DNA of 52,992 nt from an uncultured SAR86 cluster bacterium (GCA_902517565.1 CABYCU010000007.1:1-52992), one strand, 5' to 3'; shown: positions 36,130-45,076, numbered from the stretch's first letter. Notes: a model not told the origin generated them from the sequence alone. Numbers and translations are program-made.

Positions 36130-37125
36130 TTAAGTAGTAATAACAACTTTTCCTACGAGTTTCCTTTGAGATAAATACTGTACCGCTTCTTTCGCATCTT
36201 CCAGATCAAACTCTTTGCAAATATACGGACTAAAATGGCCTTTCTCACATATTTCTCTAATAGCTCTATTATTCTCAATACCCGCTTCAGGGTCTTTACG
36301 CCCATATTCTCCTGCTCGAACACCTATCACGGAGAAACCTTTAATTAGAGCCATATTTATCGGAAGATCCGGAATTCTTCCACTAGCGAACCCAACAACT
36401 AATAACCTTCCTCCCCAATTTATACACCTCACAGAATGATCAAATACATCTCCTCCAACAGGATCATAAATAACATCTGCACCTTTGCCATCTGTTAATG
36501 CTTTTACTTCTTCTCGAAATTCAACTATTCCGTCTTTGTGAGTCAAGATCGTATGATCTGCCCCCCAATCCTTGGTCAACTTGAGTTTATCTTCTGAAGT
36601 TCCAGTGGCTAACACTTTCGCTCCCAAATATTTACCCAATTGTACTGCCGCCATTCCTACTCCACCGGTAGCACCGTGAACTAATAAATTTTCTCCTTTT
36701 ATTAAATTACCCCTTCTAACCAATGAAACATATGCTGTTAGGTAAGCAGTTTGAAATGCAGCAGCTTGTGAAAAAGAAAGATTGCTGGGCATTATTTCTA
36801 CAGCTTTTTCATTTAGTACCAAGTAATCAGAGAAAGCGCCTTGCCCCAAGGCACCAAAAGTAACCTCATCAGAAACTTTAAAATTTCTAACATCACTACC
36901 AATTTTCTCTATTATTCCAGATCCTTCCATGCCCATCCCAAAAGGTAGATCTGGTTTATGTTGATATTTACCTTGAGTCATGAGGTAGTCTGGAAAGTTA
37001 ACCGAGCTTGCTTTGACTCTAACCAACACCTCATTAGATCCTGGATCTTTAATTTCCTTATGTACTAAGATGACACCAGACATGTCATCACTTAAGAATT
37101 GGCATTCTAAAGTTCTTGATTCCAT
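36130..37125 (-). CDS. Zinc-independent MDR-family NAD(P)H:quinone oxidoreductase
   Basis: 331 residues of the medium-chain dehydrogenase superfamily, quinone-oxidoreductase branch. N-terminal GroES-like domain with VLVRVKASSVNFPDYLMTQGKY and PFGMGMEGSGIIEKIG. Catalytic-zinc ligands and the structural-zinc Cys cluster are absent. The NADPH Rossmann motif is LLVHGATGGVGMAAVQLGKYLGAKV. It starts 2 bp after the GST-like gene on the same strand. Substrate unknown; detoxification of enones or quinones fits the GST neighbour. Confidence 0.9.
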   Translation of the reverse strand: MESRTLECQFLSDDMSGVILVHKEIKDPGSNEVLVRVKASSVNFPDYLMTQGKYQHKPDLPFGMGMEGSGIIEKIGSDVRNFKVSDEVTFGALGQGAFSDYLVLNEKAVEIMPSNLSFSQAAAFQTAYLTAYVSLVRRGNLIKGENLLVHGATGGVGMAAVQLGKYLGAKVLATGTSEDKLKLTKDWGADHTILTHKDGIVEFREEVKALTDGKGADVIYDPVGGDVFDHSVRCINWGGRLLVVGFASGRIPDLPINMALIKGFSVIGVRAGEYGRKDPEAGIENNRAIREICEKGHFSPYICKEFDLEDAKEAVQYLSQRKLVGKVVITT

Positions 37126-37127
37126 TG

Positions 37128-37778
37128 TTATTTACTTAGATCAGAAGGTCCTGAAGGACCTGGTCCATCATATTTATATTCGATTACTTTTTTAAATGCA
37201 TCTCTTTCAAATAGCATATCTGTCCATCTTTTAATATTTGGTTTAAAAGCTTGTTCAATACCTAATGTCCCAGCTAGATATATAGCATAACTGACACATA
37301 TATCGGCGATAGTAAATCTATCGCAGCATAAGTACTCTCTATCATTAAGTGTAGCCTCGAGAAGCTTGAGTCTTGCAACAAACCAACGTTTATAACCTTC
37401 TGCAGCAGCATCGGCCACTCCTGGTTCTTGTAACGTATATCTTATAAAAACTGTTTGCGGAAAGGTTAATGTGGCATCTGCATGAGTTAACCAGTTGAGG
37501 TAGGCTCCATAATCATCTTCATCAACGTTAACTTTAAGGTCTGTGGGACCATATTTATCTACAAGATATTGACTAATGCCAACTGACTCTGTCATTTTGG
37601 TTGTGCCATCTATCATACAAGGGATAGTGCCTAGAACATTTACTTCCAGATATTCTGGTTTCATAAATCTAGGAGGGAAGGGCATCATCTCAATTTCATA
37701 GTCCAAACCCATTTCTTCAGCTGTCCATATGGGCCTTACACCTCTTGATCCTTCAGTACTATAAATTTTTATTGTCAT
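37128..37778 (-). CDS. Glutathione S-transferase family protein
   Basis: 216 residues. The thioredoxin-like N-terminal domain (about 1-80) reads IKIYSTEGSRGVRPIWTAEEMGL and has the GSH-binding GTIPCMIDGTTKMTESVGISQYL (cis-Pro and the TES motif). The helical C-terminal domain contains DREYLCCDRFTIADICVSYAIYL, the N-capping box region. Ser9 or Ser2-like residues at the N-terminus could be the catalytic group. AAAGAAGG precedes the ATG. First of a two-gene unit with the quinone oxidoreductase. Confidence 0.9.
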   Translation of the reverse strand: MTIKIYSTEGSRGVRPIWTAEEMGLDYEIEMMPFPPRFMKPEYLEVNVLGTIPCMIDGTTKMTESVGISQYLVDKYGPTDLKVNVDEDDYGAYLNWLTHADATLTFPQTVFIRYTLQEPGVADAAAEGYKRWFVARLKLLEATLNDREYLCCDRFTIADICVSYAIYLAGTLGIEQAFKPNIKRWTDMLFERDAFKKVIEYKYDGPGPSGPSDLSK

Positions 37779-37808
37779 TGCCTTCTTTCCTCTACTTATA
37801 TTGTATAT

Positions 37809-37838
37809 AAAAAAAGGGGGCTAATACCCCCTTTTTTT
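37809..37838 (-). terminator. Rho-independent terminator after the 37852-38265 gene
   Basis: Seven A, GGGGG, loop CTAATA, CCCCC, seven T: a perfect 12 bp stem that works on either strand. It lies 13 bp downstream of the stop of the minus-strand membrane protein and upstream of the GST start, so it isolates the two transcription units. Confidence 0.9.
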
Positions 37839-37851
37839 CTCTGTAAAAGCT

Positions 37852-38265
37852 TTAACTTTTCTTGGTCATCCAAATTCCAGATAACTGCATAACTAAGACA
37901 GAAAGTAGAAATAATCCCGAGAATACATTAGGTATCAAAGAAAAAGGAGCCCCTGGATCATTAGCGTCAATTAGTATTTGACCGCCAGCTGAAATACCTT
38001 CAGTAGTTTCTTTCAAGTAAGCCAGACCTGCAGCTACTTGATTGAGGTTCCACTCAACTACTGCTCCATTAAATAAATAGAACATACCTACTGTGAGAAC
38101 AAAAACACTTGCTGTAATTTTACCTACAATATTTTTATCAGTGCTATTGTACATTGCTCCTGATATCCAAAAACCCATGCCTATAAATATTGCTACAACT
38201 ATGCCTTGAGTTGCACCAGTACTGAGTGCATTTTGCATATAATTCCATACGTCCATTTCGTTCAT
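37852..38265 (-). CDS. Small three-TM membrane protein, divergent paralog A
   Basis: No known family recognised. 137 residues with three hydrophobic segments (about 16-38, 45-67 and 106-130). ATG 38265 is used because AAAGGA lies just upstream; an upstream ATG at 38337 would put the Fur-like box inside the coding region. It is clearly related to the divergent protein at 38397-38801: shared MDVWNYM/EVWNLFW start, a central VEWN, and a C-terminal GAPFSLIPNVFSGL, ending MQLSGIWMTKK. The promoter gap between the two holds a perfect palindrome. A strong terminator follows. Function unknown. Confidence 0.82.
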   Translation of the reverse strand: MNEMDVWNYMQNALSTGATQGIVVAIFIGMGFWISGAMYNSTDKNIVGKITASVFVLTVGMFYLFNGAVVEWNLNQVAAGLAYLKETTEGISAGGQILIDANDPGAPFSLIPNVFSGLFLLSVLVMQLSGIWMTKKS

Positions 38266-38295
38266 AATTTTTTCCTTTTGGTTGGTAATTTTTAA

Positions 38296-38324
38296 TTGAG
38301 AATAATTCTCAACAACTATATTAT
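38296..38324 (+). promoter_or_regulatory. Putative promoter of paralog B and secreted partner
   Basis: TTGAGA (38296-38301), a 17 bp spacer, then TATTAT (38319-38324), 72 bp before the ATG at 38397. The -35 lies inside the Fur-like palindrome, so binding there would block RNA polymerase. Confidence 0.5.
38297..38311. promoter_or_regulatory. Fur-like 7-1-7 palindrome between divergent paralogs
   Basis: TGAGAATAATTCTCA is a perfect palindrome with the same 7-1-7 layout as the Fur box at 35516-35530, differing only by symmetric substitutions (T to G, A to C) at one position of each arm. It extends to 17 bp (38296-38312). It overlaps the -35 of a plus-strand promoter, as expected for a repressor site. 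Fur is the best guess; another dyad-binding regulator is possible. Confidence 0.65.
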
Positions 38325-38396
38325 GATTAAATAACATGAGTCGTCAATATGTCGACTTTGTTTTAAAAAATAAATATAAACATATAGGAGAATAAA

Positions 38397-38801
38397 ATGG
38401 TTACAGAATTTGAAGTATGGAATCTTTTTTGGCTAGCTAGTTTAGCTAACGCAGCTTGGATGGCAGGATTAGCTTTCCTTATTTGGGTTACTTTTAGAGC
38501 AGCAAATATGGTTGGAGAGTCAGATAATATTTTCTCAAAAGCTGTAGTGACAGTTTTTTGTCTAGTAATAGATTATCAAGTAAATTTCACTTTAGCAGCA
38601 GTTGAATGGGCGAATAATGGCGTGGCTGGAGCTTTTGCTTTCATGCAAAGTTCAGGTACGGAAATAAGTGAAGGTGCTCAAAGATTTGTTGAATATTGGA
38701 GCCCCGGAACACCATTTAATTTAATACCTGATGTTGTTGGTGGGTTGTTAGTACTTACCATTTTGCTCATGCAAATGTCTTCAATTTGGATGAAAAAGTA
38801 A
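38397..38801 (+). CDS. Small three-TM membrane protein, divergent paralog B
   Basis: 134 residues with three hydrophobic segments (about 10-34, 45-66 and 103-129). It shares with paralog A the start EVWNLFW, a central VEWANN, and GTPFNLIPDVVGGL through MQMSSIWMKK at the end; the segment between TM2 and TM3 (SSGTEISEGAQRF) matches KETTEGISAGGQI in A. ATAGGAG precedes the ATG. It is followed after 1 bp by the secreted protein gene, so the two are translationally linked. Function unknown; neither a transporter nor an enzyme motif is visible. Confidence 0.82.
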   Translation: MVTEFEVWNLFWLASLANAAWMAGLAFLIWVTFRAANMVGESDNIFSKAVVTVFCLVIDYQVNFTLAAVEWANNGVAGAFAFMQSSGTEISEGAQRFVEYWSPGTPFNLIPDVVGGLLVLTILLMQMSSIWMKK

Positions 38802-38802
38802 A

Positions 38803-39543
38803 ATGAAAAAACTAGTAATTCTACTTCTGACTTTTTCCTTCTTTGTGAATGCTGAGGATTATAAATACGAACCGATAGCCAATAAAGCTGAGTATTTCTC
38901 TGGTAAATTTAATAGAAACAAAGATATGGAAGATCTATTAGATTGGGGAGATAAATTTGTAGACTGGATGGAAGATAAAAGTGCCTGGGATTCTATGGAA
39001 ACTGTTGTTTTCACTCCTTATTTTTCTGATGATATGCAAAGGGCTGATTATGTTTGGTTAAATTTATGGCCCTCATCAGGAGAACAGTACAATGCTATCG
39101 ATCAATGGTTAAAAGAAGGTGGTTCGATGATGAGCTCTTTACCTGTTACTAATCAAAGGGTTGTAGATGTTTGGCAGTGGGCAATCTCTGCTCCTGAAGG
39201 AGAAATAGGTGATAATGGTTTTGTCAGGTTTACTCAATGTACTTTGAAAGACGGCGTAAGTATGAGAAAAGCATTTGATACATATATGGACTTTGCAAAA
39301 AAAGCAAAATCTACAGGAGATAATATGGGTAGAAAAATGATGTTTGCTTCCTCTGGAGCAGGCATATATGACTACGATTATGTTTATTCTTTATATGGAA
39401 ATACACCTGCAGAATATGGCGAAAATGTCGATAATTTTGGTAAAAATCTTATGGGAACGCCTGAAGTTGAAGCTTTAGATGAAATATCTGAATGTAACAA
39501 TGGAAGAAGTTTCTCAACAGTAAGGATCAAAAAAGCAAAATAA
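38803..39543 (+). CDS. Secreted protein of unknown function, partner of paralog B
   Basis: 246 residues with a signal peptide (about 1-17, MKKLVILLLTFSFFVNA). The mature part is acidic and aromatic-rich. Two stretches (YVWLNLWPSSGEQYNAIDQWL; DYVYSLYGNTPAEYGENV) have the strand-helix rhythm of tandem ferredoxin-like domains, as in NIPSNAP/Dabb folds; that is a by-eye guess. Two Cys (FTQCTLK and SECNNGR) could form a disulfide. It starts 1 bp after paralog B and is closed by a strong hairpin, so B plus this gene form a two-gene unit. Confidence 0.78.
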   Translation: MKKLVILLLTFSFFVNAEDYKYEPIANKAEYFSGKFNRNKDMEDLLDWGDKFVDWMEDKSAWDSMETVVFTPYFSDDMQRADYVWLNLWPSSGEQYNAIDQWLKEGGSMMSSLPVTNQRVVDVWQWAISAPEGEIGDNGFVRFTQCTLKDGVSMRKAFDTYMDFAKKAKSTGDNMGRKMMFASSGAGIYDYDYVYSLYGNTPAEYGENVDNFGKNLMGTPEVEALDEISECNNGRSFSTVRIKKAK

Positions 39544-39545
39544 AG

Positions 39546-39573
39546 AAAAGGGGTCGAGAGGCCCCTTTTTTTT
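39546..39573 (+). terminator. Rho-independent terminator after the secreted-protein gene
   Basis: AAAAGGGGTC, loop GAGA, GGCCCCTTTT, then more T to 39573. The stem is 10 bp with one G-T pair. It begins 3 bp after the stop at 39543, ending the paralog B unit. The 125 bp between it and the next start is AT-rich; it holds a 7-2-7 palindrome (39674-39689) but nothing else I can name. Confidence 0.9.
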
Positions 39574-39698
39574 GGTTCCCTACAAATGCCCTTATCTTTT
39601 CTCTAATTTCCTCAAAATATTACAATACTCTTTTTAAAAAAATTAAACTTACTGTGATTTCAGAAGTCATCTAAATCAATTTATTGATTATAATTCTT

Positions 39699-41816
39699 AT
39701 GAAATTCAAGGAGATTAAAACGACAAGAGCGGTTAGTATTTATTTTCTTATTATTTTAATGGGGTGTGTTTCAGAATCTGAAAAAATGGAATATCCAGAA
39801 ACCAAAAAAGAGCTCTTCGAAGAAAGCCTATTTAGTAAGCAAATTGATGATCCATATCGATGGCTTGAAGACTTTACTAGCAAGGAAGCCTCTGACTGGG
39901 TTAATAAACAGAATGATTTAACGGACACTTTAATCACAAATAAATATCAAAAAGAAATAAAAGAAAAGCTAGAAGATATATGGATAACCTCTGATATAAG
40001 TATCCCTTTTAGAAGAGAAAAAAAGACTTTTTATTATTTTAATGACGGAATTCAGCAGCAGGCTGTTTTCATGATGAAGTATTGCGATGAATGTAAGCCA
40101 AGAGTATTGATAGACCCCAATAAATTCTCAGTTGATGGAACAATTTCTTTATCAGATATAAGTGTAAGTCCGAATGGAGAGTTTCTTGCCTATTCTATCT
40201 CTGATGGTGGTTCTGATTGGAGGACTTGGAGAGTACTGAATATTGATGAGGCAGAGGAGACGGAAGATTTAATTGAGTGGTCTAAATTTTCATATGCTGT
40301 CTGGGAATCAGATAGTTCAGGATTTTATTATCAAAAATATCAAGAACCTGAAGAAACCCTTTCAGATATCAATAGAAGCCCGCAATTATTTTTTCATAAG
40401 CTTGGAGACGAACAAAAGAAAGACAAGCTCGTTTATGAAGATAAAAAAAATCCTGATCTATCTTGGTCTATACATGTACCCGAAAGAGGGTCCTATAGAA
40501 TTTTATCTATAGGAGAAGGTACTGATGAAAGAAACTTTATATCAATCAGCTTTGATAAATCCTTAAACTTTATTCCTTTAGTTGATAAGTTTGAAGCTAG
40601 TTATAGGTTTCTTGGAGGCAATGAAGATACTTTGTGGTTCTTTACAAACTTAGACGCACCCAATGGAAGGATACTATCCCTAAAGATTACAAATCAAAAT
40701 TTCAAGTGGACTGAATTAATAGCTGAAAAAAGTTTTCCTATCTCCAGTGCCTCCATTGCTGGCAATAAATTGATTATAAATTACCTTAAAGATACTCTTT
40801 CAAAAGTAGAATTCTATGACCTTAAAGGTAATTTTATAAAGGAGTTTCCGTTTGAAGGTAATGGAACCTTAGCTGGATTTTATGGCAAATTAGATAATTC
40901 GATTAGTTATTTTGAATTTTCTAATTTTACTTCGCCGCAGAAGATTTATGAGTTGGACCTAGATTCACTTGACTATGATTTGTATTGGGAAACTAAAATA
41001 AAAGATCTGAATGTGGATGATTACTTGAGTAACTTGCAATTTTATAAATCTAAAGATGGAACAGATATTCCTATTCATATAGCTCATCATAAGGATCTCA
41101 AAATAAATTCTGACACACCAATTCTTCTTTATGGTTACGGTGGATTCAATATTTCGATTCTTCCTTACTTCAGTAAAACCTTTTATATGTGGATAAAATC
41201 AGGTGGAGTTTTAGCCATAGCCAATATCAGAGGTGGAGGAGAGTATGGAGATAATTGGCATAAGAGCGGTATGTTATTGAATAAACAAAATGTCTTTGAT
41301 GACTTTGCTTATGCAGCTAAATATTTACATTCAAAAAATATTGGATCTCCTCAAACAACTGCTTCGCTTGGAAGGTCAAATGGGGGGCTATTGGTTGCTG
41401 CAACTATGCTTCAATATCCTGATCTATTCAAAGTCGCTATACCTCAAGTAGGTGTATTAGACATGCTTAGATTCCATAAATTTACAATAGGATGGGCCTG
41501 GGAGAGCGACTACGGAGAACCGGAGAAGGAAGAGGATTTTCTAAACTTATTAAGTTATTCTCCCTATCATAATATTCAAGAAGATGTTTGTTATCCAACT
41601 ACCTTAATCACTACTTCAGCCAGGGACGACAGAGTAGTTCCGGCTCATTCTTATAAATTTGCAGCAAGATTACAGGAGAGACAATCTTGCCCTAACCCCA
41701 TTCTATTAAGAGTAGAATCTCGGGCAGGGCATGGAGCTGGCACTTCAAAAGATAAACAAATAGATGAAATTGCAGATGTTTTTGGTTACGCTTTGAATGT
41801 AATAAAAGAGAAATAG
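39699..41816 (+). CDS. Prolyl oligopeptidase family (S9A) lipoprotein
   Basis: Serine peptidase of 705 residues, cutting short peptides after proline. An N-terminal lipoprotein signal with lipobox LMGC (Cys about 24) is unusual, because most prolyl oligopeptidases are cytosolic or soluble periplasmic enzymes. The beta-propeller spans about 75-430. The catalytic domain has Ser560 in GRSNGG, Asp643/644 in ARDDRVVP, and His678 in AGHGAG, nearly the porcine numbering (554/641/680). ATG 39699 is chosen over an upstream TTG. It is followed 1 bp later by an amidohydrolase. Confidence 0.9.
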   Translation: MKFKEIKTTRAVSIYFLIILMGCVSESEKMEYPETKKELFEESLFSKQIDDPYRWLEDFTSKEASDWVNKQNDLTDTLITNKYQKEIKEKLEDIWITSDISIPFRREKKTFYYFNDGIQQQAVFMMKYCDECKPRVLIDPNKFSVDGTISLSDISVSPNGEFLAYSISDGGSDWRTWRVLNIDEAEETEDLIEWSKFSYAVWESDSSGFYYQKYQEPEETLSDINRSPQLFFHKLGDEQKKDKLVYEDKKNPDLSWSIHVPERGSYRILSIGEGTDERNFISISFDKSLNFIPLVDKFEASYRFLGGNEDTLWFFTNLDAPNGRILSLKITNQNFKWTELIAEKSFPISSASIAGNKLIINYLKDTLSKVEFYDLKGNFIKEFPFEGNGTLAGFYGKLDNSISYFEFSNFTSPQKIYELDLDSLDYDLYWETKIKDLNVDDYLSNLQFYKSKDGTDIPIHIAHHKDLKINSDTPILLYGYGGFNISILPYFSKTFYMWIKSGGVLAIANIRGGGEYGDNWHKSGMLLNKQNVFDDFAYAAKYLHSKNIGSPQTTASLGRSNGGLLVAATMLQYPDLFKVAIPQVGVLDMLRFHKFTIGWAWESDYGEPEKEEDFLNLLSYSPYHNIQEDVCYPTTLITTSARDDRVVPAHSYKFAARLQERQSCPNPILLRVESRAGHGAGTSKDKQIDEIADVFGYALNVIKEK

Positions 41817-41817
41817 A

Positions 41818-42846
41818 ATGGCTAAGATTCATGAAGTTGTAGATTGGATAAACGGTGTAAAAGAGGAGATTATTGACCCTGAGAGAGAAATTATTGATCC
41901 TCATCATCATCTTTGGCATGGTCCTGACAATCCTCCTGGAATAAAAGAAAGTTACAGATATCTTCTCCAAGACCTGTGGAAGGACACTTCGAGTGGACAT
42001 AATATTAAAAAAACCGTATTCATCGATTGTGGACAAGAATACTATTCAGATGGTCCTGAGCAATTCAAACCAGTTGGAGAAACAGAGTTTGTGGCTGAGA
42101 TTGCTGCCCAAGCAACATCGGATCAATCTCAAGCTCAGATATCTGGAATCATTGGGCATGCCAATATGATGCTTGGTTCAAATGTTAAAGAAGTTTTAGA
42201 ACTTCATAAAGAAAAAGGTAATGGTCTTTTTAGAGGTATTCGTCACGCAGGTGGGTGGGATTCAGATGAAAGAGTGAAAAATGCTCATTCTCATCCCACG
42301 CCTCATATATATTTAGAAGATAAGTTTCAAGAAGGTCTTCAAGAGTTGTCTTCTTTAGATATGGTATTTGATACATGGCATTACCATAATCAAATAAAAG
42401 ATCTTACTAAGCTAGCCAAAAACATACCTGAACTAATTATTGTCCATGATCATTTTGGCGGTCCCCTAGGAATTGGCCCTTATGAAGATAAAAGAGAAGA
42501 AATATTTGTTCAATGGCAAGAGGATATTCATGAGTTAAGCCAATGTCCCAATGTTTATTCAAAATTAGGTGGACTAGCCATGCCCGTAAATGGGTGGGAT
42601 TGGCATAAAAAAGAATTACCCGCCACTTCTGATGAAATTATCTTAGAACAAGAAAGATACTATCTTCATACTCTAGAATGTTTCGGATCAAATAGATGCA
42701 TGTTTGAAAGTAATTTCCCTGTTGATAAACAATCAGTTTCTTATCATGTCATCTGGAACGCTTATAAGAAGTTAGTTAATGATTTCGATGATAAGACAAA
42801 AGATGATTTATTCTACAATACTGCAGAGAAGGTCTATAAGTTATAG
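41818..42846 (+). CDS. Amidohydrolase family 2 protein (ACMSD/LigY-like TIM barrel)
   Basis: 342-residue metal-dependent TIM-barrel hydrolase or decarboxylase of the PF04909 type. Metal ligands appear as HHHLW in EIIDPHHHLWHG, His in FRGIRHAGG, IIVHDHFGG for the strand-6 His, and the Asp-equivalent in MFESNFPVDKQ. It lies 1 bp after the peptidase gene and overlaps the convergent acyl-CoA dehydrogenase by 6 bp. Likely substrates include lactones or carboxylated aromatics; not decidable from sequence. Confidence 0.87.
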   Translation: MAKIHEVVDWINGVKEEIIDPEREIIDPHHHLWHGPDNPPGIKESYRYLLQDLWKDTSSGHNIKKTVFIDCGQEYYSDGPEQFKPVGETEFVAEIAAQATSDQSQAQISGIIGHANMMLGSNVKEVLELHKEKGNGLFRGIRHAGGWDSDERVKNAHSHPTPHIYLEDKFQEGLQELSSLDMVFDTWHYHNQIKDLTKLAKNIPELIIVHDHFGGPLGIGPYEDKREEIFVQWQEDIHELSQCPNVYSKLGGLAMPVNGWDWHKKELPATSDEIILEQERYYLHTLECFGSNRCMFESNFPVDKQSVSYHVIWNAYKKLVNDFDDKTKDDLFYNTAEKVYKL

Positions 42847-43983
42847 TCCTAGTTGTTTAACAGTGAGATCTTTCATGATCTCTTTTGATCCGCCGCCTAT
42901 CGCCATTACTTTTACTTCTCTGTAAATTCTCTCTACAGCATTACCTCTCAAGTAACCTGCTCCTCCAAGAATCTGCATAGATTCGCTTGCGATTGACTCG
43001 ATACATTCGGAGCAAAAGAATTTGATTTTACTGATTTCAGCTACTGGCATTTCACCGTCATTCATAAGTTGAGCAACCTGATTCAGATAAGCATCCATAG
43101 CATCGATTTTGGCAGACATATCTGCTAGCTTATGACGAATTACTTGGTGCTCAATAAGACTTTTGCCAAAAGTTTTTCTTTCTTTACTGTACTCAACGCA
43201 TTCTTCAAAACACCTTTTTGCCATACCAAGCATTTGGGCTCCCATCATATACCTTTCGTAATTAAAATTATTCATGATGGCATAAAACCCTTTGTTCTCT
43301 TCTCCCATTAAGTTATCTGCTGGTATCCTACAATCATCAAAGTAAAGTGTGGCAGTATCAGAACTCCACCATCCCATTTTCTTTTCAATTGCTGATCTGG
43401 TGAATCCGGGAGTATTCGCTTCAACAAAAAATAATGAAATACCTCCAAGACCTTGGTTTCCCGTTCTTGCGCCAATTACAAAATATGAGGCTTGCATTCC
43501 TCCAGTAATAAATGTTTTAGAACCATTTAGCACCCACTCATTACCATCCTTATAGGCCACTGTTTTCATTTGAGCGACATCAGAGCCCCCACCAGGTTCT
43601 GTTATACCTAATGAACCTCCCTTTTTACCTGACATTAGGTCGGGTAGTGCTTTCATTTTTATGTCTTCGTTAGCTAATTCAGAGAGAGGGCCTAGCATGA
43701 TATTTCTTGACCCTACACTAGCAAAAAGACCTCCTGCACTTGTTCTTCCCATTTCTACAGAAATATCTTTTCTCATGAATTGATCATCAAAACCAAGTCC
43801 ACCATATTTTTCATCAATTCCAAAGCCAAATACTCCTAATTCACAAACTTTTTCATTAATTTCATGAGGGTACTCTCCCGATTCATCCCATTCGTCAACA
43901 TTAGGCCAAATCTCACTTTCTAAGAATTTGGTAACCATTTCTCGAAATGATTTTCGATCGTCTGTATCAAAAGGATTACGCAT
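42841..43983 (-). CDS. Acyl-CoA dehydrogenase (catalytic, IVD/LCAD-type base position)
   Basis: 380-residue FAD enzyme forming 2-enoyl-CoA. FAD and substrate motifs are LGITEPGGGSDVAQMKT and GSKTFITGG, then the C-terminal ILGGAGYLRGNAVERIYREVK. The usual MCAD catalytic Glu position reads AIGGGSKE (Gly there), but a Glu in NYERYMMGAQMLG occupies the isovaleryl-CoA or long-chain dehydrogenase base position, so it should be active. Third of a three-gene minus-strand set with 2 bp gaps. Overlaps the amidohydrolase end by 6 bp. Confidence 0.92.
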   Translation of the reverse strand: MRNPFDTDDRKSFREMVTKFLESEIWPNVDEWDESGEYPHEINEKVCELGVFGFGIDEKYGGLGFDDQFMRKDISVEMGRTSAGGLFASVGSRNIMLGPLSELANEDIKMKALPDLMSGKKGGSLGITEPGGGSDVAQMKTVAYKDGNEWVLNGSKTFITGGMQASYFVIGARTGNQGLGGISLFFVEANTPGFTRSAIEKKMGWWSSDTATLYFDDCRIPADNLMGEENKGFYAIMNNFNYERYMMGAQMLGMAKRCFEECVEYSKERKTFGKSLIEHQVIRHKLADMSAKIDAMDAYLNQVAQLMNDGEMPVAEISKIKFFCSECIESIASESMQILGGAGYLRGNAVERIYREVKVMAIGGGSKEIMKDLTVKQLGL

Positions 43984-43985
43984 GT

Positions 43986-45074
43986 TTACTGATCAAAACC
44001 TTGAAGTTTTCCAGCTTCCTCCCTGATTAGTTCGGGAGAACCCAATAGCTGCCTATTTAAACCAATTCTTTTAAACCAATAATGCAATCCAAGCTCGTCA
44101 GTAAATCCCATCCCACCATGCACTTCTGTTGCAGTTTTTGATACTTGTTTTCCGACTTCAGACACATGTGCTTTTGTTTGACATGACATTAAGCGTGCTT
44201 CTTCTGGAACATGATCTAAACAATGGGCCGTATGCCATATCATAGAATGACAGGGCTCAAGATCTGCTGCCATTTCAGCGCACATATGTTTTACTGCTTG
44301 AAATGATCCTATTAATCTACCAAATTGTTTTCTTTCTAATGAGTAAGCTACAGATTTATCGAGCATAACTTGCGCCGCTCCTACGGTATCAGCAGATAAC
44401 ATTAATCGTCCAGCATCTAAGACTTTTTCTATCACTGATTGATCTTTCGAACCAGTCAGTAGTTCTGCATCTACATCTTTTAAGATCAATTCTATGGACG
44501 TCCTAGTTTTATCTACTGTAGTAAGCTCTATAACTTCTATTCCAGAGCTTGAAGCATCAATCATGTACAACTCTCCAGATTTATTAGCCAATAGATAGGC
44601 ATTGGCATCTTTACCGTCAATTAGAAACAGACTTCTTCCTGATAATTTACCATTTGCAAATTCTATTCCTGCATCTTCTCTAGCTCCGACATATTCTGAC
44701 AATCCTACTCCAATAACACATTCACCTCCTGCTATTTTTGGAAGCCATTGATTCTTTTGATTTTGGTCTCCACCTAAATTTATTGCTAGCGGTGCCATAA
44801 CATAAGCTCCTGCGTAAGGAACTGGAGCAGTTCCTGATCCTAAAGTTGCAGCAACTACTGTAGCGAAAAGCATATTTAATTCTAGGCCTCCATACTCTTC
44901 CGGTATTACTAGGCCGCTTAGCCCTAGCTCTATAATTCCTTTATGTACCTCTTGAGCTTTATCTCTTTCACCATTTGCTACTGCTTTTATCGTTTCTAAA
45001 GGAGCATTGTCAGCAAGGAATCTACTTATATTTTCTTCTAAACTTTTCTGTTCTTCTGATAGTCCAAAATACAT
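43986..45074 (-). CDS. Acyl-CoA dehydrogenase-like subunit lacking an obvious catalytic base
   Basis: 362 residues with the acyl-CoA dehydrogenase fold: LSEEQKSLEENISRFL, GLVIPEEYGGLELNMLFATVV, YSLERKQFGRLIGSFQAVKHM, and TEVHGGMGFTDELGLHYWFKR. At the MCAD base position it has LLGSPELI (no Glu), and at the IVD/LCAD position DAGRLMLSADTVG (Gly). It lies 2 bp after the 395-residue dehydrogenase and probably forms a heteromer with it, as the Mycobacterium ChsE1-ChsE2 pairs do. The pairing is inference. Confidence 0.88.
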   Translation of the reverse strand: MYFGLSEEQKSLEENISRFLADNAPLETIKAVANGERDKAQEVHKGIIELGLSGLVIPEEYGGLELNMLFATVVAATLGSGTAPVPYAGAYVMAPLAINLGGDQNQKNQWLPKIAGGECVIGVGLSEYVGAREDAGIEFANGKLSGRSLFLIDGKDANAYLLANKSGELYMIDASSSGIEVIELTTVDKTRTSIELILKDVDAELLTGSKDQSVIEKVLDAGRLMLSADTVGAAQVMLDKSVAYSLERKQFGRLIGSFQAVKHMCAEMAADLEPCHSMIWHTAHCLDHVPEEARLMSCQTKAHVSEVGKQVSKTATEVHGGMGFTDELGLHYWFKRIGLNRQLLGSPELIREEAGKLQGFDQ

Positions 45075-45076
45075 GA

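Noticed and set aside
38266-38337. Extended N-terminus of paralog A starting at 38337
   Set aside because: It would place the promoter-region palindrome inside the coding sequence and adds residues with no counterpart in paralog B; AAAGGA precedes ATG 38265.
39674-39689. 7-2-7 palindrome AATCAATTTATTGATT before the prolyl oligopeptidase
   Set aside because: AT-only dyads of this length are expected by chance in such DNA and it matches no regulator consensus that I know.
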